A DNA stretch of 64,000 nucleotides from contig OX393557.1 of assembly GCA_947650365.1 (NCBI GenBank), forward strand, positions 53,175,472-53,239,471. Reading direction: 5' to 3'. Shown here piece by piece: positions 1 through 8,955 of the stretch; within the stretch, counting starts at the first letter, position 1, and every line of letters begins with the position of its first letter. The DNA comes from Chamaelirium japonicum. Lineage: Eukaryota; Streptophyta; Magnoliopsida; Liliales; Melanthiaceae. The translations under genes and the position numbers were made by a program. A model generated the notes under the pieces. It ran no database searches. It had not been told where the DNA came from and saw nothing but the letters and a program-made list of their open reading frames with translations.

Positions 1-2
1 CT

Positions 3-254
3 GAACTTGCTACAAGAGATACCGCTTTTGCTGCTAAGGAGATAGCCTCAGCTGCCAAGGAGGACGCCCTCAACAAGGAGCTGGAGCATATGCGCACTGA
101 ATGCGCGAGTTACAGGGAGACGACTGAGAAGGCGGTGGAGGCGCTCAGGGTCCACGCTAGCAGCGTCCGATCTTCTAAGGCTTCAGTGGCGAGTAAAGCT
201 CGAGGTGGATCCGAAGGAGAGAAGTCGCGCGCTCCCAATGTGGCTAAACCCTGA
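3..254 (+). CDS. C-terminal part of antisense additional ORF (aORF) of Gypsy-1
   Basis: An open frame runs from the window edge to a stop at 252-254 and encodes about 83 residues. The first half is alanine-, lysine- and glutamate-rich with heptad-like spacing (coiled coil); the tail is Ser/Gly/Lys-rich. It lies downstream of the Gypsy-1 integrase on the opposite strand, where Tat elements are known to carry aORFs that often encode a plant mobile domain followed by a coiled coil. The globular part would be left of the window. The antisense ORF of the second gypsy (50.2-53.1 kb) has the same position and a coiled-coil end. The assignment rests on position and composition, because the tail itself has no diagnostic motif. 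Confidence 0.55.
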   Translation, partial: ELATRDTAFAAKEIASAAKEDALNKELEHMRTECASYRETTEKAVEALRVHASSVRSSKASVASKARGGSEGEKSRAPNVAKP

Positions 255-429
255 TGTACTTCTACCTTCTTCTCTATTGTTGCACTTGTAAACTTGTGAT
301 ATGAAAAGGCTCACTCCTGTATTTGGCAAATTTTTGATAATAGAAATCTTTTTGGTGTTTGAAAGTTGGATGTCTCTTGTGTTGAATGTCTTCGAATATC
401 ATGTTCTGAATAGCATTGGAATGTGGAAT

Positions 430-860
430 GGATACAATCTTTTGAATGTAAGGGGTCGAGTCGCAACTCGATTACCCAAACTTATTGTAACTTGAAAATT
501 GAAATGGATACAATCTTTTGAATGTAAGGGGTCGAGTCGCAACTCGATTACCCAAACTTATTGTAACTTGAAAATTGGATTTGTATTCGTGTAACACTCG
601 TATGTGAGGGGTTGAGTCGCAACTCAAGCACCCAAACCTGTTAGACGATATTGAAGTTGATTGAAATTGAATATTGAAATTGAAGGTAAGTTTAACATTT
701 GTAAGTAAGGGGTAGTGTCGCAACACAAACTCCCCAACTTGTTAAACCAACCAGTGACTTAAAGGTTGCTTTGAATGACAACCTGAAATCGTTTTAACAT
801 TTACCAGTAAGGGGTTGAGTCGCAACTCTAACACCCAAACTTGTTAAAAGACCTTGTAAC
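430..860. repeat. Five degenerate tandem repeats with a near-palindromic core, Gypsy-1 3' spacer
   Basis: A motif of the form AAGGGGTYGAGTCGCAACTC followed by an ACCCAAACTTGTT-like stretch recurs near 449, 529, 606, 706 and 809. The first two copies lie in an essentially exact duplication of about 78 bp; the later ones are spaced about 77-103 bp apart. Each core (GAGTCGCAACTC) can fold on itself. The array fills the spacer between the aORF end and the integrase end, a hypervariable zone in related plant elements. Confidence 0.8.
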
Positions 861-943
861 TTGAACATGGATAATTTGAAACTGCTTCAGAACTAGAACA
901 TTTGAATAGTTGAAAAAGATCTTTATTCATCATGGAATTTACA

Positions 944-2044
944 TCATGGATAGAATAATTTGAGGTGTCTAGAATTCCAAGCTCGTGGCAATCTATCTCC
1001 TTCTGGTGAGATCAGTCTATAAGAGCCTTTGCCTCCCACTGATTCGACGATATATGGACCTTCCCAGTTGGGAGCAAGTTTCCCACTGTTGTGTTCTTTA
1101 GTGTTGTAGAAAACTGCTCTGAGAACTAGGCTGCCTACTGGGAACTGTCTCTTGTAAATCTTCTCATCGTAGGCTCGTTTGATCTTCTGCTGATACTTGG
1201 CCACACGAAGGGAAGCTTGGTCTCGTAGTTCTTCAGAGAAGTCCAGATCATTGACTCGAAGCTCTTCGTTGTTTCCTTCTTCAACTGCCCTGGTCTTCAG
1301 AGTACTTGATATGTTTTCTGTTGGGAGTACTGCTTCCGATCCATATGTTAGATGAAAGGGTGAGAACCCTGTTGATCTTCTCGGGGTTGTGCGATACCCC
1401 CAAAGAACTTTGGGTATGACTTGTTCCCACAATCCTTTCTTGTCGTTGAGTTTCTTCTTGAGTATACCAAGAATAGCTCTATTGGAGGCTTCTGCTTGAC
1501 CATTGCATTGAGGGTGCCTTGGAGTTGAATAGAAGAGCTTGATCCCGTTGTTCAGACAGAACTCACGGAACTTGTCAGAGTCGAATTGAGCTCCATTATC
1601 AGCAACAAGAACTTGAGGTGTACCAAATCTTGAGAAGATGTTGTGCCGAATGAATTTGATCACTTCATCATCGGTCTCTCGGAAGAGGGGCACAGCTTTA
1701 ACCCATTTGGTGAAATAATCCGTGGCCAGCAGTAGATACTTCTTCTTGCTCGGAGTTGGTGGGAAGGGACCCAGGAAATCTAACTCCCATTGGTGGAAAG
1801 GCCACGGACTCGACAATTGGTGAAGCTCATCTACAGGGAGATGGATAGCTCGAGCGTGTCGTTGGCATGGCTCGCATCTTTGAACAACTTGCTGAGCATT
1901 CCTTGCCATTGTTGGCCAGTAGTAACCTTGTAGCTTCGTCTTGGCTTCAAGAGATCTTCCTCCCGAATGATTCCTACAAGCTCCAGAGTGGATATCAATC
2001 AGAATTGCCTTTGCTTGTTCGGGACCAATACACTTGAGCATCAC
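944..2044 (-). CDS. Gypsy-1 pol: integrase region
   Basis: This is the last domain of the Gypsy-1 polyprotein, which inserts the element cDNA into the host chromosome. Near 1870-2000 is an HHCC zinc-binding region (two His, then CEPC). Near 1350-1800 is the DDE catalytic core, with LDFLGPFP around the first Asp and VADNGAQF around the second, followed by the STPRHPQCNGQAE block. The C-terminal part (about 950-1250) holds the usual LRAVF...GPYIV segment. Stop and position fit the natural end of pol. It belongs to a fossil element that carries a few breaks overall. Confidence 0.9.
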   Translation of the reverse strand: MMLKCIGPEQAKAILIDIHSGACRNHSGGRSLEAKTKLQGYYWPTMARNAQQVVQRCEPCQRHARAIHLPVDELHQLSSPWPFHQWELDFLGPFPPTPSKKKYLLLATDYFTKWVKAVPLFRETDDEVIKFIRHNIFSRFGTPQVLVADNGAQFDSDKFREFCLNNGIKLFYSTPRHPQCNGQAEASNRAILGILKKKLNDKKGLWEQVIPKVLWGYRTTPRRSTGFSPFHLTYGSEAVLPTENISSTLKTRAVEEGNNEELRVNDLDFSEELRDQASLRVAKYQQKIKRAYDEKIYKRQFPVGSLVLRAVFYNTKEHNSGKLAPNWEGPYIVESVGGKGSYRLISPEGDRLPRAWNSRHLKLFYP

Positions 2045-2199
2045 CCCGTTGTGAGACTTGAAGTATAGATCTTCTCCTTGAATGGTGTAGCATGGGAGCT
2101 TCCTTTGAAGTCTTCTGGCTTGATTGGGATCTTCTGGTATTTTTCCATGTTTGAAGAAGTCAAAAATTGACAGTCTCCAATCGTCAAGTGTATTTGTGG

Positions 2200-3260
2200 T
2201 AGTAGGTTCAATATCGATTGATCTCCACCCCCAGATCTTTTTGTAGTAGCAAGGATCTGTTGATCGGGGATGGTCTTGGGCACTTCTTGATAATCGATCT
2301 GTATTTGCCTTCCTCCGAGTGAATCGCCAAGAACTGAGGCAGCGTTGGCTAAGGCATCTGCTTCACGATTCTCTGCTCTTGGAATTTGAACGAATTCAGC
2401 ATTAGTAAAACGTTGCTGAAGACGTCGTACTAAGGCTAAGTAGAATTGCATTCTCTCTTCACGAGCTGCGTATTCCCCATTGATTTGCCTTATGATCAGC
2501 TGGGAATCGTTGTACACGATGATTCGATCCACACCCAGGGATTCAGCCATTTCGAGTCCAGAAATGAGTGCTTCGTATTCGGCTTCGTTGTTGGTGGCAT
2601 TGAACCCGAGGAGAGTGGCCTTCTGGAGATGATCAAGTTCAGGGGATACTAAGACTATCCCAGTTTCCGAACCAATCGCACTTGAAGCTCCATCAGTATA
2701 AAGCTTCCATAGAGGAGTTGTGGCAATAGCCTCGAGGCTTGGATCGGTTTTCGTTGCAAGATTGATTGGAGAACTAGCCTCATCTTCCAAGCGTATATCG
2801 ATATCTTCTTCCCAAGAGATGAGGTCTTCAACGGGAAAGTCAGCTAGAAAATCAGCAATGGCCTGACCTTTGACGGAAGTGCGAGATTCGAATTGAATCC
2901 CCAGAGAGCTCATTTCGATCACCCATTTGGTCATTCGACCAGCTCGACCAGCTTTGTCAACAATATCTTTGAGTGGATGTTCTGAAATGACAGTGATTTG
3001 ATGAGAGACGAAGTAGGGTTGGAGGCGACGTGATGCAGTGAGCAAGGCCAGGATGACCTTCTCAGTTTTTGAGTAGTGAGTTTCAGCCGGAAGAAGAGTG
3101 TGGCTGATGTAGTAGACTGGATGCTCGATGCCTTCTTTTCTGCTGACTAGGACTGCACTGATTGCTTGATCGGTCACGGCGAGATAGAGCCATAAATCTT
3201 CTTTAGGAAGAGGAGCAGTAAGGATAGGAGCTTGCACCAGATATTTCTTGATGCCTTGGA
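2200..3260 (-). CDS. Gypsy-1 pol: two consecutive RNase H domains
   Basis: Two RNase H-like domains follow the reverse transcriptase. The first (about 2880-3260) is the usual gypsy type, with LWLYLAVTDQAISAVLV and the YFVSHQITVISEHPLK tail. The second (about 2330-2730) begins LYTDGASSAIGSETG, has NNEAEYEALISGLEMA and YNDSQLIIRQI, and ends near AENREADALA, so its acidic active-site positions can be made out. This second domain resembles the archaeal-type RNase H known to have been acquired by plant Tat elements. The pair is the best lineage marker here. Confidence 0.85.
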
Positions 3261-3299
3261 AAGCTTCTTCACAAATTGGACTCCATCCCGATGTATCTG

Positions 3300-4095
3300 C
3301 CTTTCGCAGCTTGTCGAAAAGAGGCTTACATTTGTCGGAAGACGTTGAGATGAACCGATTGAGGGCAGCAAGTCTTCCAGTGAGACATTGCACTTCCTTC
3401 CGATTAGTAGGTGATGGCATGTCGAGGATGGCTCGAATTTGGTCGGGATTAGCTTCAATGCCCCTCTTGATCACAAGATGACCCAAGAATTTGCCAGATT
3501 GAACTCTGAAAGCGCACTTGGCCGAATTGAGCTTCATACGATACTTTCGAAGGACTTGAAAAGTTTCTGCCAGATCGGATAGATGCTTGCCTCAAATGGA
3601 GCTCTTTGTGAGGAGATCGTCGATGTAGACTTCAACGTTGCGACCGATCTGACCTTCAAACATTTTTGTGACTAGCCTTTGATAGGTAGAACCAGCATTT
3701 TTGAGGCCGAATGGCATGACATTGTAGCAATAGAGAGCTCGCTTAGTCACAAAACATGTCTTCTCTTGATCATCAGCATGAAGTGGAATTTGGTTGTACC
3801 CAGAGTATCCATCCATAAAAGACAATAGCTCGTGGCCAGCAGTGGCATCGACGAGTCTATCTATCCTTGGCATGGGGAATGGATCTTTGGGACAAGCCTT
3901 GTTAAGATTGGTAAAATCGATGCACACTCTGACCTTCCCGTTCTTCTTTGGAACAACAACTATATTAGAGATCCAAGTTGGATACTCTACTTCACGGATG
4001 AAGCCTGCTGCGAGTAGCTTGCTGATCTCTTCTTGAACGGCAATTTGTAGTTCTGGTCGGATTGTGCGTGGCTTTTGCTTGACAGGCTTCACCTC
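3300..4095 (-). CDS. Gypsy-1 pol: reverse transcriptase region
   Basis: Conserved blocks are in order: FIREVEYPTWISNIVVVPKK, RVCIDFTNLNKACPKD, MDGYSGYNQI, FVTKRALYCYNVMPFGLKNA and the catalytic box VYIDDLL near 3610-3630. Towards the low-coordinate side follows the thumb/connection segment with KCAFRVQSGKFLGHLV. The order and spacing are those of gypsy reverse transcriptases. It is part of a broken fossil element. Confidence 0.9.
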
Positions 4096-4559
4096 TTCCT
4101 TGATCGCGAGTCAGTGACAAGCGTCATCTGGATTGATGCCAGGCATGTCTTCAAAGCACCAAGCAAAGACGTCGATATTGGACTGGAGAAAAGATACCAT
4201 GTCTCGCGCTTCTGCATCGCTAAGACCGGTACCAATAAAAGTTTGTTGGTGGAGATCTCCGCTGCCGATATTGATCGAGATGATTTCTTCAATTGAAGGT
4301 GACGCTTCCCATTCGATTGGTGGGGGTTCGGTCAGAGGAATCTCCTTTGATTGCTATTTGGAAGGACCAGCTTCGTCTCGCGGCCGCTTTGGAGGAGCAA
4401 TATTGATCTTACGATCTGTTTTGGCTGCATCAGCCTCACAAGACCTTCCAGCTTGCTGATCGCCTCGAATACAGACAATGCCTTCTTCCATTGCAAACTT
4501 GAGTAGTTGGTGGTAAGAAGAGGAGATGGCATTGATCTGGTGAAGGAATGGTCGCCCGA

Positions 4560-4830
4560 GAATGGCGTTGTAGCTGGACACTCCTTCGACAATTGCAAAC
4601 CTCACCGAGACTCGAGTCTCTCGGCTAAGGTCGAGAGTGAATCTCGATTCGCCCACCGTGATGCTTTGTTCGTCGTTGAAGCCAGTGATCACGGTCGGGA
4701 CAACGTCGAGGCTTGAGTACCTATGTCCCAGACGTTTGAAACAATCTGAGAACATAATATCGATGGAGCTCCCGGTGTCGATGAGGATTCGATTGACGGT
4801 GCTTCCGTCGATGAGGAGTTTCAAGACCAG
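4560..4830 (-). CDS. Gypsy-1 protease region
   Basis: A retroviral-type aspartic protease segment is recognised by RILIDTGSSIDIMF near 4755-4800, with the AILGRPFLHQINA block about 70 residues later (near 4535-4575). The DTGS active-site motif is present. It sits between the gag region and reverse transcriptase, as in other plant gypsy elements, and would cut the element polyprotein. Confidence 0.85.
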
Positions 4831-4899
4831 GGGGTCTCGATGGGGAGTATGGACTCCTTGAAGATCGGAGTCGTTGAAAACAATGGATGGCCAAGCCAA

Positions 4900-6819
4900 A
4901 CCTTCGATAGGCTTCTCGATCCAGGTATCCTCCTTGTTCGCAGCAGAACGAACGTGGAAGATGCGTCGAACTTGCCGATCCACTTCCTTCCCGGTCAAGG
5001 TTTGATTATGCAATGTTCCATGAATACCAAAGACGTTGGCATTCACAGAGATAGGTTGCCGGTTGGAGGAGATTTGATGGATCCAACATGCTTCTTTCCC
5101 CTTTGCAGAGGCTCGACGTTGATCTTGTCCGCCCTTGACGAACTCTTGAAGGTGGCCTTCACGCAGTAGGTCTTCAAGATGGAATTTTAGCCGATAGCAC
5201 CGATCAGTGGAATGGCCATGACTTCGGTGGAAGTCGCAGTAGACCGTTTTGTCAGCCGTGAATTTTGAGTTTGGCTGAAGAGGATTGGGCCTTCGAAGGA
5301 ACTCCTCGTGTTGAATGCGGTCGAGGATCTGTTCGACCGGTAAATTCCACTCGGTGAAAGTGGTCTTCGTTGGAGATCGACGTCCATCATTTTTTGCTCG
5401 CTTGTTGATTGGAGGGGCTGCTGCCTCAGCATTGTGGGCTTTGGCAGCATACTTAGGAGCTTCTCTCTCCGTCGGTCTTCGCTTCGTTTCTCGCCCTTTT
5501 CGAGCGACTTGATCATCTTCAACTTCGATCTCCCTCTGGATTCGATCGAACATAGAACCCAGAGAAGGAGGGGGATTGCGGATAAAATCGTTGTAGATGT
5601 GTAGATCGAATCGGAGGGCGTTCTGGAAAGCCAACATGATGGCTACATCATCCAGATGTCTTCCAGAGAGGGCAGCATGCTCGTTGCGAAACCTCCTGGT
5701 GAAATTACGGAGAGTCTCATCAGCACCCATCCTCAGCCGATATAGGGAGTCGAGCTTCTTCTTTGGCTTCAGATTGAGCTGATAATACTGCACGAAAAGG
5801 TTAGCTAAAACACCGAACTGGGTGATGGACCCAGCTCGGAGATTATGATACCAATCAAGTGAGGGCTCATCGAGACTCCCGACGAAAGTGCGACATAGCA
5901 CGTTGTTCTCTTCTTCGTGCAGTGTCAAGGCTTGTTTGAAGGCGAGTATATAGAGAGTCGGATCTCCTTTGACGCAGTTGAATTTGGGGAGGATAGGAGT
6001 TCTCCATCCCCTTGGAAATGTTGACTCGAAGAGGCTTCGATGTAGAGGCCCGGCGGAGGAATAACCATCCCTACGACCGTGTCCTCGACCTAGATGTGGG
6101 TCAAGAGGCAAGATCGCAAGGTCTTGCTCGGGCATTGAAGTATTTGCCGGTTGAAGTCGATGTCGAAGGTCCGATCCAAGTCCACGTTGAAATGGAATTG
6201 AAGGGGAGACTCTACTCTTTGAAGGAGCGCCTTTTATCTGGTGCCTCCTTGGTATATCGAGTTTTAAAGGTGTCTTCCTATCGCAGTTGCAACCGGAAGA
6301 CGATTGAGAGGACTCATCGTCGAGGCGATCTCAAACACTCTGCTTCCACGGGGTAGCAGAGGGAGTCGGGTCGTGACGAATCCTTTCGAGGGCAGCAGTG
6401 CCCATTGATTTCCGTTGCTCGGAATGGGTTGAATGTCGCGGAAGATTGACCCTCTCACTTATAGAGGGGATAGGAAGAGCGATCCCAGCCTCGGAAGCTG
6501 CTTTCTTAAGAGCATCCCTCTCAGTAGTGAGGGTGGCGTTTTGCTTTGCCAATTGAAGCAATTGGAAGTCGACCGTAGAGATTTGATAGGTCGATGGAGG
6601 GTCTTCAGCAGGAGCGGGGGCAGTTTGCCCAATCGACTGTCGTGCGGGCTGGGCGATCGGTCGATCGACAGATCTCCCACTCCCTGAGCGAACCCCCATC
6701 TCGGGAACAGCAAGGGGCTGTCCGAAGTTGAGCCTTTGACTCATTGATCGAGTCTCAGGACGAGCTTGTTGTTGAGTGTTACTTCCTTCTGGTTGACCCT
6801 GGTGCTTCATCTTCGCCAT
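4900..6819 (-). CDS. Gypsy-1 gag region
   Basis: The frame starts at ATG 6819, about 165 bases after the LTR end. The N-terminal 160 residues are low-complexity (Gln, Ser, Pro, Arg) with one short coiled-coil stretch. The core retrotransposon gag domain lies near 5550-6050, with PILPKFNCVKGDPTLYILAF, the TFVGSLDEPSLDWYHNL block and the ETLRNFTRRFRNE block. A Cys/His-rich segment, VYCDFHRSHGHSTDRCYRLK, lies near 5180-5240. The product would form the capsid of a virus-like particle. The region is not a single open frame. Confidence 0.85.
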
Positions 6820-6962
6820 TCAGTAAGCGAGGGGTGCAACGAGAGTGCCGACGCCCGAGCGGTTGTTTGCTTAACCGAGGGGGCGAGGAAGTTTGACTAT
6901 TGATCAGTTGTCTATCTGACTGATCTAATAGTAATTGCAGAACGGACACAGCTTCTCGTTCG

Positions 6963-6980
6963 ATCCCACAGACGGCACCA
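6963..6980 (-). other. Primer-binding site of Gypsy-1
   Basis: On the minus strand TGGTGCCGTCTGTGGGAT begins three bases after the LTR end. The leading TGG pairs with the CCA end of a tRNA, and the position is exactly where a first-strand primer site belongs. I could not assign the tRNA species with certainty. Confidence 0.8.
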
Positions 6981-7435
6981 AACTGTGGGAGAAAATCTTA
7001 GTGCCGACCCGAAGACTTCACCTCACCAGTCAGTTGAATGTTTGAGTAGAAGAGATCGTTGTTGGATCCGTTTGATTGAAGTTGCTGCTTTCGATATGCA
7101 AACAGAGAGTTTGACACGAGAGATGTGATCTCGGAGTTCAGCCAAAGCCTACGTCTCCGTGCTATAGGGAGCAACCCGAATTCACTAACACTTTGATCAA
7201 AGTGACCTCGACAGGCCGAGTGTCACTGAAGTCTCTCTAATCTCTTTGAGGACAAGAAGAAGATCGAGAAGAGTTGAAGATTGAGAGGGTTAGAACTTCC
7301 AGAGCTCTGATTTCTGAAATCAGATATCAGATGATGATGGCACTGATCTTTCTTTCTGGATTTTCTCTCTGGGTTTTCTCTCTGGATTTTCTCTCTGGAT
7401 TTGAAGTCGGATCCTTTTTACATTCGAAGGCTCTG

Positions 7436-7445
7436 CTATTTATAG
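7436..7445 (-). promoter_or_regulatory. TATA box in Gypsy-1 LTR
   Basis: CTATAAATAG on the minus strand lies in the half of the LTR nearest gag, pointing toward gag. Transcription would start about 30 bases further on, near 7405, giving an R-U5 segment of about 420 bp up to 6984. Identification is by consensus and position only. Confidence 0.6.
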
Positions 7446-7539
7446 AATTCTCTGGTGGTAAATGGCGGTTTCTGCTGCAGTATCTGGGGATCCTCCAGGT
7501 AAAGCTGGTGGGCCCCGTTGCTATCTCCTGGGGGATTCC

Positions 7540-7710
7540 ACAGGCTCTTGGGCCCACCAGGCAGGGCCGGTAGGTCCCGCTGTAGTCTTCGTGGGCCCAT
7601 CGGGCAGGGCCGGTGGGTCCCGCTGTAGTCTTCGTGGGCCCACCGGGCAGGGTCGGTGGGTCCCGCTGTAGTCTTCGTGGGCCCACCAGGCAGGGCCGTT
7701 GGGTCCCGTT
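7540..7710. repeat. 43-bp tandem repeat inside Gypsy-1 LTR
   Basis: The motif TGTAGTCTTCGTGGGCCCA recurs at 7581, 7624 and 7667, an exact 43-bp period, with a partial unit before. Each unit is GC-rich with GGGCCCACC and GGCAGGGC blocks. Confidence 0.9.
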
Positions 7711-7739
7711 GTTTGCAGACTTCTTGCCAAAATTTGCAC

Positions 7740-8000
7740 CCACAGTCTCCAACAAGCCTTCAACTCTGATCAAGCCTAAAAGTCCGGAGAACAAGATAGG
7801 AGCGACATTACCCCATCGTCTCCAACAAGCCTTCGACTCCGATCAAGCTCAAAAGCCCGGAGAAGAAGATCGAAGCGGCATCACCCCGTCATCTTCAACA
7901 ACGTCTACTCTATTCACGAAGAAGAAAGCTTGGAGAAGGACACCCGAAGCTGCGTTACACCCGCCGTCTTCAAAACAAAGCCCTCAACCCCGATCACAAC
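7740..8000. repeat. About 75-bp degenerate tandem repeat inside Gypsy-1 LTR
   Basis: A unit with TCTCCAACAAGCCTTC, GATCAAGC and GGAGAA landmarks repeats at roughly 7745, 7819, 7894 and 7968, with growing divergence rightward. Confidence 0.75.
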
Positions 8001-8691
8001 AAAGAAGCCTAGAGAATAGGAGAAATCAAGCTGATCCCACAACCGTCGAGGAAGCCGGAAGAATAAAAGAGAAGTAAAGACATAGCCATCGTCGTTCGAG
8101 AAGAAGATCGAGTCAACGCTTAAGCAAAAGCCAATGCAAGAAGCCAAAGCAAAAGCATCGGTAAAGCCCACGCCAAAGCAACGCAAGTGCCAAAGCCAAG
8201 CAATTACACCGATCACGAGCAAAGCACCGCACGTTCTAGCCGATATGATGCGAAGTCTGGAAGAACTAAAGCATCGCAAGCCTCTACCCGTCTATGTTCA
8301 AGCGCAAGCGCCAAAGAAAAGCAAAATCCAAAGCCACGCCAAAGATAAAGCCAACACCAAAAGCACAATCGACGCCGAGAACCAACGATCAAGGACGCCG
8401 AGGTCTAGTAAGGATCGAGGGAGACACGAAGACCAAGGAACAAAGCCAAAAACCCCCTAGTTGAGAAGCGTGAAGCATGGAAGGGACAAAAGCAAAGGCC
8501 GATACTCTTTAGCCTCTCAAGAAATTAAACCCTCACCCTGTAAAGACCTCTGTCCTAGGCAACCCATTCAGAGCTCTCACACGAACACCACGTGGAGACG
8601 CAGATCAAAGGGACCCTCCAGAGGATCTCTCCCACAATCTCCTGATCAAATCATCGCCGCACCCGGCTCACCACCCCCGAGTCCCCAGGTC

Positions 8692-8753
8692 CCGGCATCT
8701 GTAATCTCGTGTGTTTGCAATAAAGACGACCCAAATCTTTTTCTGCGCATACA
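8692..8753 (+). repeat. End of an LTR of a second Tat-family element (same family as Gypsy-2)
   Basis: About 60 bases containing CTCGTGTGTTTGCAATAAAG and ending near GCATACA match the LTR end that precedes the primer-binding site of Gypsy-2 (42141-42198) with few differences. Here no primer site follows, so this is an outer LTR end. Since Gypsy-1 ends at 8636, just to its left, Gypsy-1 probably inserted into this older LTR. Confidence 0.7.
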
Positions 8754-8955
8754 CATATCCCATATCATTAAAACATTAACCAATTATCCAATACATAAGG
8801 AGACAATAGCCCAATTAACCATCATTAGGGCATTAACTAATAGGTCGAAAGGCAAAATCCAATGCATAACTAGGATCCGATATACTATCCAAAAAAAATC
8901 ATCATGAAGAATTTAACTAATAGGTCCAATACGAGAGTCCTTAAGAAAAGAGAAA

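Larger units (their letters stand above)
1..8636 (-). mobile_element. Ty3/gypsy retrotransposon, Tat lineage (Gypsy-1), truncated by window edge
   Basis: Reading leftward, the order is LTR, tRNA primer-binding site, gag, protease, reverse transcriptase, two RNase H domains, integrase, a repeat-rich spacer and an additional ORF on the opposite strand. Dual RNase H plus an antisense additional ORF after integrase is known for plant Tat-lineage gypsy elements. One LTR (6984-8636) is in the window; the other must lie left of position 1, so LTR divergence and target duplication cannot be read. The coding region is largely recognisable but broken, with about three or four breaks. This is a fossil of moderate age, clearly younger than the second gypsy at 41.8-53.1 kb. 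Confidence 0.9.
6984..8636 (-). repeat. 5' LTR of Gypsy-1 (1653 bp)
   Basis: The LTR is bounded by the inverted ends TGTGGGAGA (6984-6992) and TCTCCCACA (8628-8636), a perfect 9-bp terminal repeat with canonical TG...CA. The left end abuts the primer-binding site. The mate LTR is outside the window. Inside are a TATA box (7436-7445), a 43-bp tandem array (about 7540-7710) and a 75-bp array (about 7740-8000). The 8100-8400 part is very rich in AAAGCC-like runs. The predicted frames in this interval are by-products of the repeats. Confidence 0.9.

Noticed and set aside
7327-8907. Several 70-155-codon frames in the Gypsy-1 LTR
   Set aside because: Produced by 43-bp and 75-bp tandem repeats and Lys/Ser-rich composition.
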